In this document: positions 17,022-26,308 of the stretch, piece after piece
Numbering within the stretch: position 1 is the first letter of the stretch
How the letters are laid out: each line of letters starts with the position of its first letter
NCBI RefSeq assembly: GCF_001748225.1
Contig: NZ_BDFE01000022.1
Coordinates: 1 to 62,254, forward strand
DNA from: Desulfoplanes formicivorans
GTDB taxonomy: Bacteria; Desulfobacterota; Desulfovibrionia; Desulfovibrionales; Desulfomicrobiaceae
Reading direction: 5' to 3'
Length of the DNA stretch: 62,254 nt
Program-made: the position numbers and the translations under genes
Notes under the pieces: generated by a model
Databases searched by the model: none
Seen by the model: only the letters and a program-made list of their open reading frames with translations
What the model was told of the DNA's origin: nothing

Positions 17022-17849
17022 CTAGTAGGGCCAGATCTCCATTTTCCAGTTCAAGGGGAGATAGTATTTGGAATCAGGACCAAACCATTTGTTGTAAATC
17101 TTCTGGTATTCCCCTGAATTCCACAGGTCCACCAGGGTTCTGTTGACCAGATCGCGAAAATCCGAATCATTTTCAGGAAGACCAAGCCCATAGGGTTCGG
17201 GAGAGATGAAATCGCCGGCAATCACATAATCCTCGGGATTGGGGGCGCTGTTTTTGAGACCAAGAAGGATGGTGGAGTCGGTGGTGACAGCCGCAACCTT
17301 GCCCTGACGCAGGGCCAGAAAAGCCTGGGGATAGCCTTCGAAAGAGAGAACCTTGCACTTGGGCTGGGCCTGCTTGATGTTCTTTTCCGAGGTGGAACCC
17401 TTGGCAGTCCCGACCTTTTTACCAGCCAGGTCGGCCACGCTCGTGATGCCGCTGTCCTTTTTGACCAGGATCTTCTGACCGTCCATGAAATAGGTGATGG
17501 AAAAGTCGATGCTGTCTTCACGGGCGAACTTGTGGGTCATGGTGGCAGCGGCCAGATCAATGGATCCCTGGGTCAGCATGGGGATGCGGGTGGCCGATGT
17601 CACGGGTTTGAGTTTCAGTTCCACGCCCAGCTTCTGGGCAATGGCCCGGCAGATGTCCACGTCAAAACCCACCAGCTGGTTGGTATCTGGATCAACAAAC
17701 CCAAAGGGAACAACAGCGTCCTTGACCCCGGCAATGAGTGCACCGCGCTGTTTGATCTTTTCGATGTTGCCGGCATTGGCGCTGGCCATGAAAACGCCCA
17801 GCATGAGCACAAGAGCCAAAACACATGTTTTTTTCCAATTGCTACCCAT
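17022..17849 (-). CDS. Periplasmic polar amino-acid-binding protein of an ABC importer
   Basis: A 275-residue family-3 solute-binding protein with a signal peptide (KKTCVLALVLMLGVFMASANA, described in parts: basic KK, hydrophobic core, cut after ANA). Ligand-binding features are GFDVDICRAIAQKLG, the Arg in TSATRIPMLTQGSID and FSITYFMDGQKILVKK. GGAGG lies ahead of ATG at 17849, which was chosen over an in-frame start 12 bases upstream. Substrate is probably Glu, Gln, Asp or a similar amino acid. It is clearly paralogous to the protein at 54724-55548: both share STILLG, EPYGxGLPENDS and a C-terminus ending in E-(I/M)-W-P. Confidence 0.94.
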   Translation of the reverse strand: MGSNWKKTCVLALVLMLGVFMASANAGNIEKIKQRGALIAGVKDAVVPFGFVDPDTNQLVGFDVDICRAIAQKLGVELKLKPVTSATRIPMLTQGSIDLAAATMTHKFAREDSIDFSITYFMDGQKILVKKDSGITSVADLAGKKVGTAKGSTSEKNIKQAQPKCKVLSFEGYPQAFLALRQGKVAAVTTDSTILLGLKNSAPNPEDYVIAGDFISPEPYGLGLPENDSDFRDLVNRTLVDLWNSGEYQKIYNKWFGPDSKYYLPLNWKMEIWPY

Positions 17850-17904
17850 ACGTTCCTCCATAGTTGTTGATGTGCTGGTTGGTATGACGAAAATGAATTG
17901 CGGG

Positions 17905-18633
17905 CTAGAGAATCTCCTTTAAAAAGGCTTTGGTGCGGTCGTGTTGCGGATTGGTGAAAAAATGCTCCGGGGTCCCCTGCTCCAGGATCTCACCGCCATC
18001 CATGAAAATGACCCGATCAGCCACCTCGCGGGCAAAGCTCATTTCATGGGTCACGCAGAGCATGGTCATGCCTTCCCGGGCCAGATCCTTCATGACATTG
18101 AGCACCTCGTTGATCATTTCCGGGTCCAGGGCCGAGGTGGGCTCGTCAAAGAGCATGACCTTGGGCTTCATGGCCAGGGCCCGGGCAATGGCCACACGCT
18201 GCTGCTGACCACCCGACAGTTCCACGGGATATTTGTGGGCCTGATCGCTGATACCCACCCGATCGAGCAGTTCCAGTGCCGTGGCCTCGGCCTCGGCCTT
18301 GGAAACCCCCTTGACCTTGATGGGCGCCAGGGTAACGTTTTTGAGAACCGAAATGTGCGGGTACAGATTGAACTGCTGGAAAACGATACCGATTTCCGAA
18401 CGCAAATGGTTCAGGTTGACCGTCTTCTGGGTGATGTCCTTGCCTTCCATGTAGATGGCGCCCTTGTCGATCTCTTCAAGACGATTCACGCACCGAACCA
18501 TGGTGCTCTTGCCGGAGCCGCTCGGACCACAGATGACGAGCACATCCCCTTTTTCAACTTCTTCATTGATGTTCTTGAGGACATGGAAATCCCCATACCA
18601 TTTGTGAACGTTGCGAAATTCTATCATTGCCAT
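17905..18633 (-). CDS. ATPase of a polar amino-acid ABC importer (GlnQ-like)
   Basis: A cytoplasmic ABC ATPase of 242 residues. Walker A is GPSGSGKST (residues 36-44), the signature is [15 protein letters not shown], Walker B is [15 protein letters not shown] and the switch His is in VTHEMSFA. It is first in the operon ATPase, binding protein, permease, permease (minus strand), preceded by a 231-base gap after argD that should carry the promoter. It shares most of its sequence with the ATPase at 53757-54485, so the two importers arose by duplication or belong to one paralogous family. Confidence 0.95.
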   Translation of the reverse strand: MAMIEFRNVHKWYGDFHVLKNINEEVEKGDVLVICGPSGSGKSTMVRCVNRLEEIDKGAIYMEGKDITQKTVNLNHLRSEIGIVFQQFNLYPHISVLKNVTLAPIKVKGVSKAEAEATALELLDRVGISDQAHKYPVELSGGQQQRVAIARALAMKPKVMLFDEPTSALDPEMINEVLNVMKDLAREGMTMLCVTHEMSFAREVADRVIFMDGGEILEQGTPEHFFTNPQHDRTKAFLKEIL

Positions 18634-18864
18634 GTAAAGTACCTGCTTGGTCGTTCAAAAAGAAAAAGGACCTGGCCACGCCGAACTCTTCCAGCTACAG
18701 AGCATGGAACCCTAGGCGATTTTAACGGTTTTGTCAAACGAAGGACAGGTTTGCCTTGTCTCTACCCCTTTCACCAGGCGACATCAAGGGGAGTTACCCT
18801 TTTTTCCCTGGCCCAACGCACAAAATCAACAAATTTGTCATATAACCGCCCGGCCTCGTAAAGA

Positions 18865-20070
18865 TCATGCCCCGCCGTGGGAGGCCCCAAGAACGGCTTG
18901 CAGACCATCCACAAACCGCTGCAACGCTTCCCTGGTCACCACCAGAGGCGGCAGGAGCCTGAGCACGCGTTCCTGGGTCAAATTGAGCACAAAGCCTGCC
19001 TGGAGCAACTGGTTCCAAACCGCCTGGCCCGGGAAAGCAAGTTCGATGCCGATCATCAGACCTCGTCCACGCACGTCCACGATTTTGTGGGGCAAGGCCT
19101 CCTTGAGGGCAAGGCATTCCCCAAGCATCCACGCGCCCAATTCCCGGGACCGCTCCACAAGTCCTTCCTGTTCCATGACCTCAAGAACCCTGGTGGCCAC
19201 GGCCGAGACAAAGGCTCCCCCACCAAAGGTGGTCCCATGGCTGCCCGGACCAAAGGCTTGGGCCACCTCCTGGGAACAGAAAACCGCGCCCATGGGCAGG
19301 CCGTTGGCCAGGGCCTTGGCAGCGGTAAAGATATCCGGGGTGATCCCGGAGGCTTGGTGAGCCCAGAAATGCCCGGTTCGCCCCATGCCCGACTGGATTT
19401 CGTCCACAATAAGCAGGATGTCCTTGCTGTCGCACAGTTCTCTGACCTGCTGCAGATACGCATGGGAAAGGGGCCGGATGCCGCCTTCGCCCTGGATGAC
19501 TTCCACCATCACGGCAGCAGTCCTGGGAGTGATCGCCTTGTTGAGGGCGGCAAGGTCCTCAAAGGGAACGGTCGTGAATCCCGGAGGAAGCGGTCCGAAC
19601 CCCCGCTTGATCTTGTCCTGTCCCGTTGCCGTAAGGGTGGCCAGGGTCCGGCCGTGAAAGGAACGTTCAAGGGTAATGATCTCGTACGCCTCGCGGCCGC
19701 GCACTTCCTGCATATACCGCCGGGCCATCTTGATGGCACCCTCATTGGCCTCTGCTCCTGAATTGCAAAAGAAAACCCGGTCCATACCTGTTAAGGGAAG
19801 GAGCTTTTCCGCCAGGGCAATCTGTTCTTCCTGATAAAACAGATTGCTCACATGAACCAGTTTTTCTGCCTGGGTACGCATGACATCCACAATGGCCGGA
19901 TGGCTGTGACCCAGGTTGCACACGGCAATACCGGCCAGCAGGTCAAGATACTTGTTGCCGTCAAAATCAATCAAAGTGGTGCCCTTGGCGGACTTCACGG
20001 CCAGGGGATACCGCCCGTAGGTCTGACACATGACCCGGGCCTCACGTTTTCTGAGTTCCTCATATTCCAT
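18865..20070 (-). CDS. argD: Acetylornithine aminotransferase
   Basis: A PLP-dependent class III aminotransferase of 401 residues; in arginine synthesis it converts N-acetylglutamate semialdehyde to N-acetylornithine, and may also serve lysine synthesis as a succinyldiaminopimelate aminotransferase. Seen are DLLAGIAVCNLGHSHPAI near the N-terminus, FFCNSGAEANEGAIKMARRY, ERSFHGRTLATLTATGQ, LIVDEIQSGMGRTG and the PLP lysine in FTAAKALANGLPMGA. ATG at 20070 has GGAG at suitable spacing; a TTG 18 bases upstream is less likely. dut lies upstream beyond a repeat-filled gap. argJ is at 34929-36113, so the pathway genes are scattered. Confidence 0.93.
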   Translation of the reverse strand: MEYEELRKREARVMCQTYGRYPLAVKSAKGTTLIDFDGNKYLDLLAGIAVCNLGHSHPAIVDVMRTQAEKLVHVSNLFYQEEQIALAEKLLPLTGMDRVFFCNSGAEANEGAIKMARRYMQEVRGREAYEIITLERSFHGRTLATLTATGQDKIKRGFGPLPPGFTTVPFEDLAALNKAITPRTAAVMVEVIQGEGGIRPLSHAYLQQVRELCDSKDILLIVDEIQSGMGRTGHFWAHQASGITPDIFTAAKALANGLPMGAVFCSQEVAQAFGPGSHGTTFGGGAFVSAVATRVLEVMEQEGLVERSRELGAWMLGECLALKEALPHKIVDVRGRGLMIGIELAFPGQAVWNQLLQAGFVLNLTQERVLRLLPPLVVTREALQRFVDGLQAVLGASHGGA

Positions 20071-20449
20071 TCTTCCATCTCCATTCAATGGCTATAGATC
20101 CTCATTACGGATCAACAATATGCTACCACAACCGTATCAAATGCGGCGTACTGTACTAAAGTGCACAGTGCACAGCAGTGAACAGTACACAGTGCGCAGT
20201 AAAAAACAAAGAGATATTTTCAAAGAGAAGTACAAAATCAAATACCAAAAACACTAGTATTATCCTTCGCGTTCCTTGGCGTCCTTCGTGGTTCCCCTTT
20301 TTTTTAACCGCGAAGAGATCCAAAGACACAAGGGGGGGGCAAAAATTTTTCAATAACCACCACATGTTTTTATCTGTGCCCTGCGTACTGCGCACTGCGT
20401 ACTTGAGTGTACTGCGCACTGAGCACTCATGTGTACTGCGCACTCTCTA
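20071..20449. other. Repeat-filled gap between dut and argD
   Basis: This 379-base spacer contains no credible gene. Most of it is repeat copy B (see that entry). Two frames in it give peptides like GNHEGRQGTRRIIL, which are translations of the repeat and not proteins. Any promoter of argD must lie in the last 80 bases, where I could not assign boxes. Confidence 0.65.
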
Positions 20450-20450
20450 T
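20153..20450 (-). repeat. Copy B of a dispersed intergenic repeat
   Basis: Three blocks are visible: a GTGCACAGT-type tract (20158-20201), a central block with CCTTCGCG, CTTGGCGTCCTTCGTGGTTC, a T-run and AACCGCGAAG (20263-20315), and a TGCGCACTGCGTAC-type tract (20374-20447) with several near-copies of GTACTGCGCACT. Central and last blocks match copy A (4557-4690) in reverse complement and the last block matches copy C (52111-52148). Confidence 0.75.
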
Positions 20451-20923
20451 CACATCTCTCCCGTATGCCCGAAACCGCCATCACCCCGGGCGGTCCTGCC
20501 CAGTTCACTGACAGGCAGGATAGAGGTGTGAAAAAACGGCAAAAACACAAGCTGGGCGATCCGCTGCCCCCGAAGAACCCGGTGCTGCTTTTGGGAGGTG
20601 TTCAGCAGGGAGACCTTGATCTCTCCCCGATAATCCGGGTCAATCACCCCCACGCCCTGACTGACGGTCAACCCGTGCTTGGCACCAAGCCCGCTTCTGG
20701 AAAACACAAATCCCGCAATGCCCGGCCGGGTAATCTCGATGGCAATGCCCGCCGGGAACAGATACCGCTCTCCGGGATCAAGAACAATCTCCTGCTCAGC
20801 CATACACGCCCGCAGGTCCAAACCGGCCGAGACATCCGTGGCATACCCGAAATTTTCAGGGGTGCATGCGTTGGAAAGAAACCGAACACGAACTTCCAGA
20901 TGGGGAGATGTTTTTGTATCCAC
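20450..20923 (-). CDS. dut: Deoxyuridine 5'-triphosphate nucleotidohydrolase (dUTPase)
   Basis: A trimeric dUTPase of 157 residues that hydrolyses dUTP to dUMP and pyrophosphate, keeping uracil out of DNA and feeding thymidylate synthesis. All five family motifs are present in order: ATDVSAGLDLRA, FPAGIAIEI, SRSGLGAKHGLTVSQGVGVIDPDYRGEIKV (given here only for its key parts SRSGLG and GVIDPDYRGE), GQRIAQLVFLP and RGDGGFGHTG. GTG at 20923 was chosen because GGAG stands five bases before it and because the upstream 35 codons have no family resemblance. The final motif has Asp where RGxGGFGSTG proteins vary, which is harmless. Confidence 0.93.
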   Translation of the reverse strand: MDTKTSPHLEVRVRFLSNACTPENFGYATDVSAGLDLRACMAEQEIVLDPGERYLFPAGIAIEITRPGIAGFVFSRSGLGAKHGLTVSQGVGVIDPDYRGEIKVSLLNTSQKQHRVLRGQRIAQLVFLPFFHTSILPVSELGRTARGDGGFGHTGEM

Positions 20924-21220
20924 AATGACTCCTTGTCTTGGCAAAAGAGATGCTTCCATGTATGCATGCACGAACAAGGGATAGCCCGCCGCGCACGAGC
21001 CTGCCGGCTGCCCCATGGCCATGATCATGAAAAAATTGTATTATCTGAATAATCCCGCATACCGTCAACACCCAAATTCCGACTACGGTGCTTGCCTACG
21101 ACGTTGCCCCGCATCAGCCCGGGGTACCCTGTTAGCCACAAGTACCCACTGCTTGGGCCAAGCCGGTGTTTGAGCCTGAACGCACATCAACTGCAAACCG
21201 CTCCTGCAAGGAGGCTTTTC
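20924..21220. other. Divergent intergenic region between dut and glgP
   Basis: Nearly 300 bases separate the two divergent start codons. It should contain both promoters. I see no open frame with a ribosome site, no hairpin with a T-run and no repeat; an AATTGTATTATCTGAATAAT stretch near 21034-21053 is the most AT-rich part and the best place to look for a promoter. Confidence 0.4.
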
Positions 21221-23782
21221 ATGCATCCATTGCAAAAATACAGCGTCATCCCGCGCCTGCCCGAATCCCTTTCATCCCTGTGGGATCTGGCCTATAATTT
21301 TCTGTTCAGCTGGAAAAACGAAATCCAGGAATTCTTCGCCCAGATGGATCCGGATCTCTGGGCCCAAAGCCATCACAATCCAGTCTGGTTTTTGAACCAT
21401 CTTCCCCAGGCCGTGCTGGAAGAACTGGCCAAGGACACCTTCTTTCTGGACCGGTTGGAAGAACTGACCCTGCTCCAGGAACGCTACAATTCCGACACCT
21501 CCACAACCATTCCCCTGCACTCGCCGGACAAGGGACCGGTTGTGGCCTATTTCAGCGCGGAATATGGTGTCTCCCTTGCCCTGCCCATCTATTCGGGCGG
21601 TCTGGGCATCCTGGCCGGGGACCATCTCAAGTCCGCCAGCGATCTGAACATCCCCCTGGTGGCCGTGGGCCTGTGCTACCAGCAGGGCTACTTCAACCAG
21701 TATCTAACCCATGACGGCTGGCAGCAGGAACGCTATCCGTACAACGATTTCGACCAGATGCCCCTTTCCCTGGTCAGAGGCGACAACAACTCCCCCCTGT
21801 ACATCAGCTTGAACATGCAGGGACTGGAACTCACCTTCCAGATCTGGCAGGCCCGCATCGGACGGATTTTTCTTTACCTTTTGGACACCAATGTCCCGAA
21901 CAACCCACAGGAATTCAAAAATATTACCGCCCAGCTCTACGGCGGGGACCTGCAGATGCGCATCCGCCAGGAAATCCTGCTGGGTATTGGCGGCATCAAG
22001 GCCCTGCACGCCATGGGACTGCACCCCAAGGTCATTCACATGAACGAAGGCCATTCGGCCTTTGCCGGGCTTGAACGCATCCGCATCTTCATGCACGAGC
22101 ATCAGCTGTCCTTTGAAGCCGCCCTGGAACTGGTGGCCTCAAGCAGCGTGTTCACCACCCACACGCCGGTCCCTGCGGGAAACGATCGTTTCCCGCCCAA
22201 TCTGATGCAGCAATATTTCGAAGGGTATGCCAATGATCTCGGCCTGGCCTTCAAGGTCTTCCTGGCCCTGGGACGTGAAAACCCGCGTGACGACACCGAA
22301 ACCTTTTGCATGACCGTGCTTGCCCTCAAGCTCTCCCGGTTCAACAACGGAGTGAGCAAGCTGCATGGCAAGGTCTCGCGCTCCATGTGGAAAAAGGTCT
22401 GGCCCCAGTATCCCGTGGAGGACGTGCCCATCAAGTCCATTACCAACGGCATTCACATCCAGACCTGGATCGCCCCGGACATTGCCTATCTCATGCGTCG
22501 GTACATGGGCAGCACCTGGCAGGACAATCCCCATACCGACCGCATCTGGTCCAAGGCACTGACCATTCCCGATGCCGAACTCTGGAGAACCCATGAGCGC
22601 CTCAGAGAACGCCTTGTGGATTTCGCCCGCAAACGGCTCAAGCAGCAGGTCATGGCCAGGGGTGGACGGCGCATGGAACTGCAGATCGCCGAAGAGGTCC
22701 TTGATCCCCAGACATTGACCATCGGATTTGCCAGGCGGTTTGCCTCGTACAAACGGGCCTATCTGCTCTTGCGGGACAAGGACCGGCTCCTCTCCCTGCT
22801 GGACAACTCCAAGGCACCCATCCAGTTCGTCATTGCGGGCAAGGCCCATCCCCGGGACAACGAAGGCAAAAAAATCATCCAGCAGCTGGTCCAGCTGTGC
22901 AAGGAGACCGAATGCCGGGGCCGCATCGTGTTCATTGAGGACTATGACATGGAAATCGCCAGTTATCTGGTCCAGGGATGCGACGTCTGGCTGAACACAC
23001 CGCGCCGGCCCCTGGAGGCGTGCGGGACCAGCGGCATGAAGGCCATGATCAACGGGGCATTGAACATGAGCACCTTGGACGGATGGTGGGCCGAGGCCTA
23101 CCGACCCGACAACAGTCTGGGGTGGGCCATCGGTCAGGGCGAAGAATACGCGGACAATGAATACCAGGATTTTGTGGAATCCCAGATCATGTTCAACATC
23201 CTGGAAAAGGATATTGTCCCCCTGTTCTATGCCAAGGACAAGGGCAACCTTCCCAGGGAATGGATCAAAAAAATGAAGGCCCAGTTTGCGGCCCTGGGCT
23301 CCGTGTACAATGGGCACCGCATGGTGGAGGAATACGCGCGCAAGGCCTATATGCCGGCATTTACCAATTACACGCGCCTCACCGAGGACAATTTTGCCGC
23401 GGCCAAGGATCTCTCGGCATGGCGCATGGATCTGATGACCAAATGGTCCAATCTGCGCATCAGGAATGTCCAGTCCACCACGGAACTCGAACTCTATGTG
23501 GATGAACAGATCGAGGTCACGGCCGAAATCCAGATCAACGGATTGCGGCCCCAGGATATCCAGGTGGAAATCTACGCAGGTCCCCTTGACCATGAGGGAG
23601 GTTTTACGGCACGAAAAACCGCTCCCATGCAACCAGCAGGAGAACTGGGTGATGGATGGCAGTTGTACCGGGGTACGGTGTCACCCATGCATTCGGGCAA
23701 ATTCGGGTACACCGTGCGTATTCTGCCTTCCCATCCCCTTTTGCTCGATCCCCATTCTCTGGGCCTGATCCACTGGGCATAG
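21221..23782 (+). CDS. glgP: Alpha-glucan phosphorylase
   Basis: A PLP-dependent phosphorylase of 853 residues that releases glucose-1-phosphate from glycogen or maltodextrin. It belongs to the thermophile/deltaproteobacterial branch with an N-terminal DUF3417 domain (about residues 10-120, WDLAYNFLFSWKNEIQEF) ahead of the catalytic part. Key segments are YFSAEYGVSLALPIYSGGLG, HMNEGHSAFAGLERI, TTHTPVPAGNDRF, NGIHIQTWIAP and the PLP lysine at residue 607 in GTSGMKAMINGAL. The last 100 residues form a C-terminal beta domain. AAGGAGG precedes ATG at 21221. No other glycogen gene is nearby, so partners lie elsewhere. Confidence 0.95.
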   Translation: MHPLQKYSVIPRLPESLSSLWDLAYNFLFSWKNEIQEFFAQMDPDLWAQSHHNPVWFLNHLPQAVLEELAKDTFFLDRLEELTLLQERYNSDTSTTIPLHSPDKGPVVAYFSAEYGVSLALPIYSGGLGILAGDHLKSASDLNIPLVAVGLCYQQGYFNQYLTHDGWQQERYPYNDFDQMPLSLVRGDNNSPLYISLNMQGLELTFQIWQARIGRIFLYLLDTNVPNNPQEFKNITAQLYGGDLQMRIRQEILLGIGGIKALHAMGLHPKVIHMNEGHSAFAGLERIRIFMHEHQLSFEAALELVASSSVFTTHTPVPAGNDRFPPNLMQQYFEGYANDLGLAFKVFLALGRENPRDDTETFCMTVLALKLSRFNNGVSKLHGKVSRSMWKKVWPQYPVEDVPIKSITNGIHIQTWIAPDIAYLMRRYMGSTWQDNPHTDRIWSKALTIPDAELWRTHERLRERLVDFARKRLKQQVMARGGRRMELQIAEEVLDPQTLTIGFARRFASYKRAYLLLRDKDRLLSLLDNSKAPIQFVIAGKAHPRDNEGKKIIQQLVQLCKETECRGRIVFIEDYDMEIASYLVQGCDVWLNTPRRPLEACGTSGMKAMINGALNMSTLDGWWAEAYRPDNSLGWAIGQGEEYADNEYQDFVESQIMFNILEKDIVPLFYAKDKGNLPREWIKKMKAQFAALGSVYNGHRMVEEYARKAYMPAFTNYTRLTEDNFAAAKDLSAWRMDLMTKWSNLRIRNVQSTTELELYVDEQIEVTAEIQINGLRPQDIQVEIYAGPLDHEGGFTARKTAPMQPAGELGDGWQLYRGTVSPMHSGKFGYTVRILPSHPLLLDPHSLGLIHWA

Positions 23783-23879
23783 GACAACGTGACCATGGCA
23801 AGGACACACGGCCCCGGGCTGCACCGGCAGGCTTCGAGTCTGACATGTTTTTATCCTCTATCCTTTTTCCCGTACTCGC

Positions 23880-24650
23880 ATGGCCTTGAAAAAATTGCGC
23901 GCTGACCGGATTCTGGTCGACCAGGGAACGGCTCCCCATCAGGATGCGGCCATGCGCCTTGTCATGGCCGGGCTCATCTTGCGGGTGCTTCCCAATGGGG
24001 AAAAGGTACCTGTTGTCAAACCCGGCGAACAATTCCCTTTGGGCACCCGCCTGGAAAAAAAGGGAGAATCCAGGTTTGTCAGCCGGGGAGGCTACAAGCT
24101 GCTCACGGCCCTGGATCATTTTGCACCCGATATTGCCGGGGTTGTGGCCCTGGATGCGGGTGCTTCTACGGGCGGGTTTACCGACTGTTTGCTGCAGCAC
24201 GGGGCGGCACGCGTGTACGGCGTTGACGTCGGATACGGCCAGCTCCACTGGAAACTCAGGCAGGACCCGCGCGTCGTGGTCATGGAACGGGTCAACCTGC
24301 GCACCGCTCCGGCAGATCTTATTGGCGAACCCGTTGACCTCATTGTTATTGACTGCTCGTTCATCTCCCTCAAGCTCATCCTCCCCCCCTGCCTGCAATA
24401 TTTGCGGCCAGGAGGTGAAGTCATTGCCCTTGTCAAACCCCAGTTCGAGGTCCAGGCGCATCAGACCGATCGCGGGGTGGTCAGATCCCGCAAGGATCAG
24501 GAAAGGGTTGTGGCTTCCATTATGGACTTTGCAGCCACCCGGCTTTGTCTCACGCCCATGGGCTTTATCCCGGCCATGATCAAGGGTCCCAAGGGCAATC
24601 AGGAATACCTCGTCTACCTCAAACACAATCCCACCGAACCCGATGGATAA
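23880..24650 (+). CDS. tlyA: TlyA-family rRNA 2'-O-methyltransferase
   Basis: A SAM-dependent rRNA methyltransferase (256 residues) of the TlyA/hemolysin A family; TlyA of mycobacteria methylates 16S and 23S rRNA ribose. An N-terminal S4 domain (KLRADRILVDQG... to about residue 65) is followed by the Rossmann FtsJ-like domain with SRGGYKLLTAL, ALDAGASTGGFTDCLL (SAM motif I), VDLIVIDCSFISLKLILP and LVKPQFEV. The Lys-Asp-Lys-Glu set expected for 2'-O transfer seems present. It opens a compact plus-strand run; its stop overlaps the following gene by eight bases. Confidence 0.92.
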   Translation: MALKKLRADRILVDQGTAPHQDAAMRLVMAGLILRVLPNGEKVPVVKPGEQFPLGTRLEKKGESRFVSRGGYKLLTALDHFAPDIAGVVALDAGASTGGFTDCLLQHGAARVYGVDVGYGQLHWKLRQDPRVVVMERVNLRTAPADLIGEPVDLIVIDCSFISLKLILPPCLQYLRPGGEVIALVKPQFEVQAHQTDRGVVRSRKDQERVVASIMDFAATRLCLTPMGFIPAMIKGPKGNQEYLVYLKHNPTEPDG

Positions 24651-25239
24651 CACCCCCTTTCTCACGGACCAACGCAGGCAACGGATCGAAGAAGTCCTGG
24701 CCAAGCGCCAGAAGGATCTGACCCTTATCATCAACAATGTGCACGATCCCCACAATGTGGCCGCGATCCTGCGCAGCTGCGACGCCTTTGGGGTGTACGG
24801 CGTTCATCTCTATTATACCAAAGAACGGTTCCCGGCCGTTGGCAAACGCTCTTCGGCCTCGGCCCGCAAATGGATCGCCCGGACCAGACACCAGGACGCC
24901 GGGAAAATGATCAGCGGGCTCCGCAGCAAGGGATACCAATGCCTGGGCACGGGGTTTGGCCCCACGGCCAGGCCCGTGCACGAGTGGGATTTCACCAAGC
25001 CCACGGCCATTGTCCTGGGCAACGAGCATCGGGGCATGGACCAAGACATCAAAATGCACGTTCCCGACGAAATCTACATCCCCATGGTAGGCATGGTCCA
25101 AAGCCTTAACGTGTCCGTGGCAGCAGCCATTATCCTCTATGAGGCATGGAGACAGCGCAAGGCAGCGGGCATGTTCGACCAACCCTCCTTTTCCAAGGCC
25201 GAACTGGAACAATTACGGGCCCAATGGGCCAGCAAATGA
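24643..25239 (+). CDS. TrmH/SpoU-family RNA 2'-O-methyltransferase
   Basis: A SPOUT-fold methyltransferase of 198 residues. The N-terminal motif NVHDPHNVAAILRSCDAFGV, then AIVLGNEHRGMD and VQSLNVSVAAAIILYEAW form the three conserved SPOUT motifs, including the knotted SAM site. Best match is TrmH, which methylates the ribose of G18 in tRNA, but other SpoU targets in rRNA cannot be excluded from sequence alone. It overlaps tlyA by eight bases and is followed 16 bases later by aroC, so translation is coupled in an RNA-modification pair. Confidence 0.88.
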   Translation: MDNTPFLTDQRRQRIEEVLAKRQKDLTLIINNVHDPHNVAAILRSCDAFGVYGVHLYYTKERFPAVGKRSSASARKWIARTRHQDAGKMISGLRSKGYQCLGTGFGPTARPVHEWDFTKPTAIVLGNEHRGMDQDIKMHVPDEIYIPMVGMVQSLNVSVAAAIILYEAWRQRKAAGMFDQPSFSKAELEQLRAQWASK

Positions 25240-25255
25240 CAAGCAGGAAACACCC

Positions 25256-26308
25256 ATGAGCGGGAATACCTTTGGCACCATCTTCCGCGTGACAACCTTT
25301 GGCGAATCCCACGGACCGGGTCTTGGCGGCATTGTTGACGGATGCCCTGCCGGGATCAAGCTGGACGAGGCAATCATCCAAAAGGCCCTTGACCGTCGCA
25401 AACCCGGCCAGGGTTACGGGGCAACGTCCAGAAAGGAAGACGACAAGGTCTCCCTGCTTTCCGGCGTTTTCCAGGGAAAGACCACCGGAACTCCCATTGG
25501 TTTTTTCGTGGCCAATACCAACCAGCGTTCCGGGGATTATTCCAGGCTCAAGGACATCTACCGTCCCGGACACGGCGACTATACCTATGACGCCAAATAC
25601 GGTTTCAGGGACTACCGGGGCGGTGGCAGATCCTCGGGACGGGAAACCGTTGCCCGGGTGGCTGCTGGGGCCATTGCCCAGCAGGTGCTTGCCCGTCAGT
25701 CCATCCGGGTCATGGCCTACACCGTGGAACTGGGAGGGATCCCTGCACGGGAGACAATACTGGACCAGATTGAAACACGCCCGTTTTTTGCGGCCGATCC
25801 AGACATGGTTGCAGCCTGGGAAGAGCGGATTGATACGGTGAGAAAACAGGGGGATACTCTGGGCGGGATTGTTGAAATCCGGGTCCAGGGCGTTCCTGCC
25901 GGGCTGGGAGAGCCGGTTTTCGACAAGCTCGACGCATGCCTGGCCCAGGGTGTGATGAGCGTGGGCGCGGTCAAGGGAGTGAGTGTGGGCGCAGGGTTTG
26001 AGGCGGCCAGGATGCTTGGCAGTGAAAACAACGATCCCCTCTCGCCTGAAGGTTTTCTGTCCAATCATGCCGGCGGCATCCTGGCCGGCATATCCAGTGG
26101 CCAGGATATTCTTGTACGCGCGGCCATCAAGCCCATTCCCTCCATTGCCCGAAAGCAACGCACCATTGACCGCACCAACCAGGAGCAGACCATCTGCATT
26201 GGCGGTCGTCACGATATCTGCGCCATCCCCCGGGTGGTGCCGGTCCTCAAGGCCATGGTGGCCCTGACCCTGACGGATATGCTTCTTCGACACAGGGCTG
26301 GGGCGTGA
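25256..26308 (+). CDS. aroC: Chorismate synthase
   Basis: The last shikimate-pathway enzyme (350 residues): a flavin-dependent anti-1,4-elimination converting 5-enolpyruvylshikimate-3-phosphate to chorismate. Signatures: RVTTFGESHGPGLGGIVDG at the N-terminus, YRPGHGDYTYDAKYG in the middle, FRDYRGGGRSSGRETVARVAA, and NHAGGILAGISSGQDI late. ATG at 25256 is preceded by AGCAGGAAA and begins at the conserved GNTFGTIFRV; an upstream in-frame start inside the methyltransferase gene was rejected. It overlaps the next gene as GTGA. Confidence 0.97.
   Translation: MSGNTFGTIFRVTTFGESHGPGLGGIVDGCPAGIKLDEAIIQKALDRRKPGQGYGATSRKEDDKVSLLSGVFQGKTTGTPIGFFVANTNQRSGDYSRLKDIYRPGHGDYTYDAKYGFRDYRGGGRSSGRETVARVAAGAIAQQVLARQSIRVMAYTVELGGIPARETILDQIETRPFFAADPDMVAAWEERIDTVRKQGDTLGGIVEIRVQGVPAGLGEPVFDKLDACLAQGVMSVGAVKGVSVGAGFEAARMLGSENNDPLSPEGFLSNHAGGILAGISSGQDILVRAAIKPIPSIARKQRTIDRTNQEQTICIGGRHDICAIPRVVPVLKAMVALTLTDMLLRHRAGA

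Noticed and set aside
20374-20447. Repeated GTACTGCGCACT-like words that look like a small CRISPR array
   Set aside because: Units are 10-14 bases, irregularly spaced, without 25-40 base spacers, and no cas gene is near. It is part of a dispersed repeat.
22139-23632. Long minus-strand open frame opposite glgP
   Set aside because: Mirror frame of a well-conserved enzyme gene; no start context and no recognisable product. The same applies to the long frames opposite secA (37477-38709), ptsI (41239-42474), tatD (33703-34932) and ffh (49280-50725).
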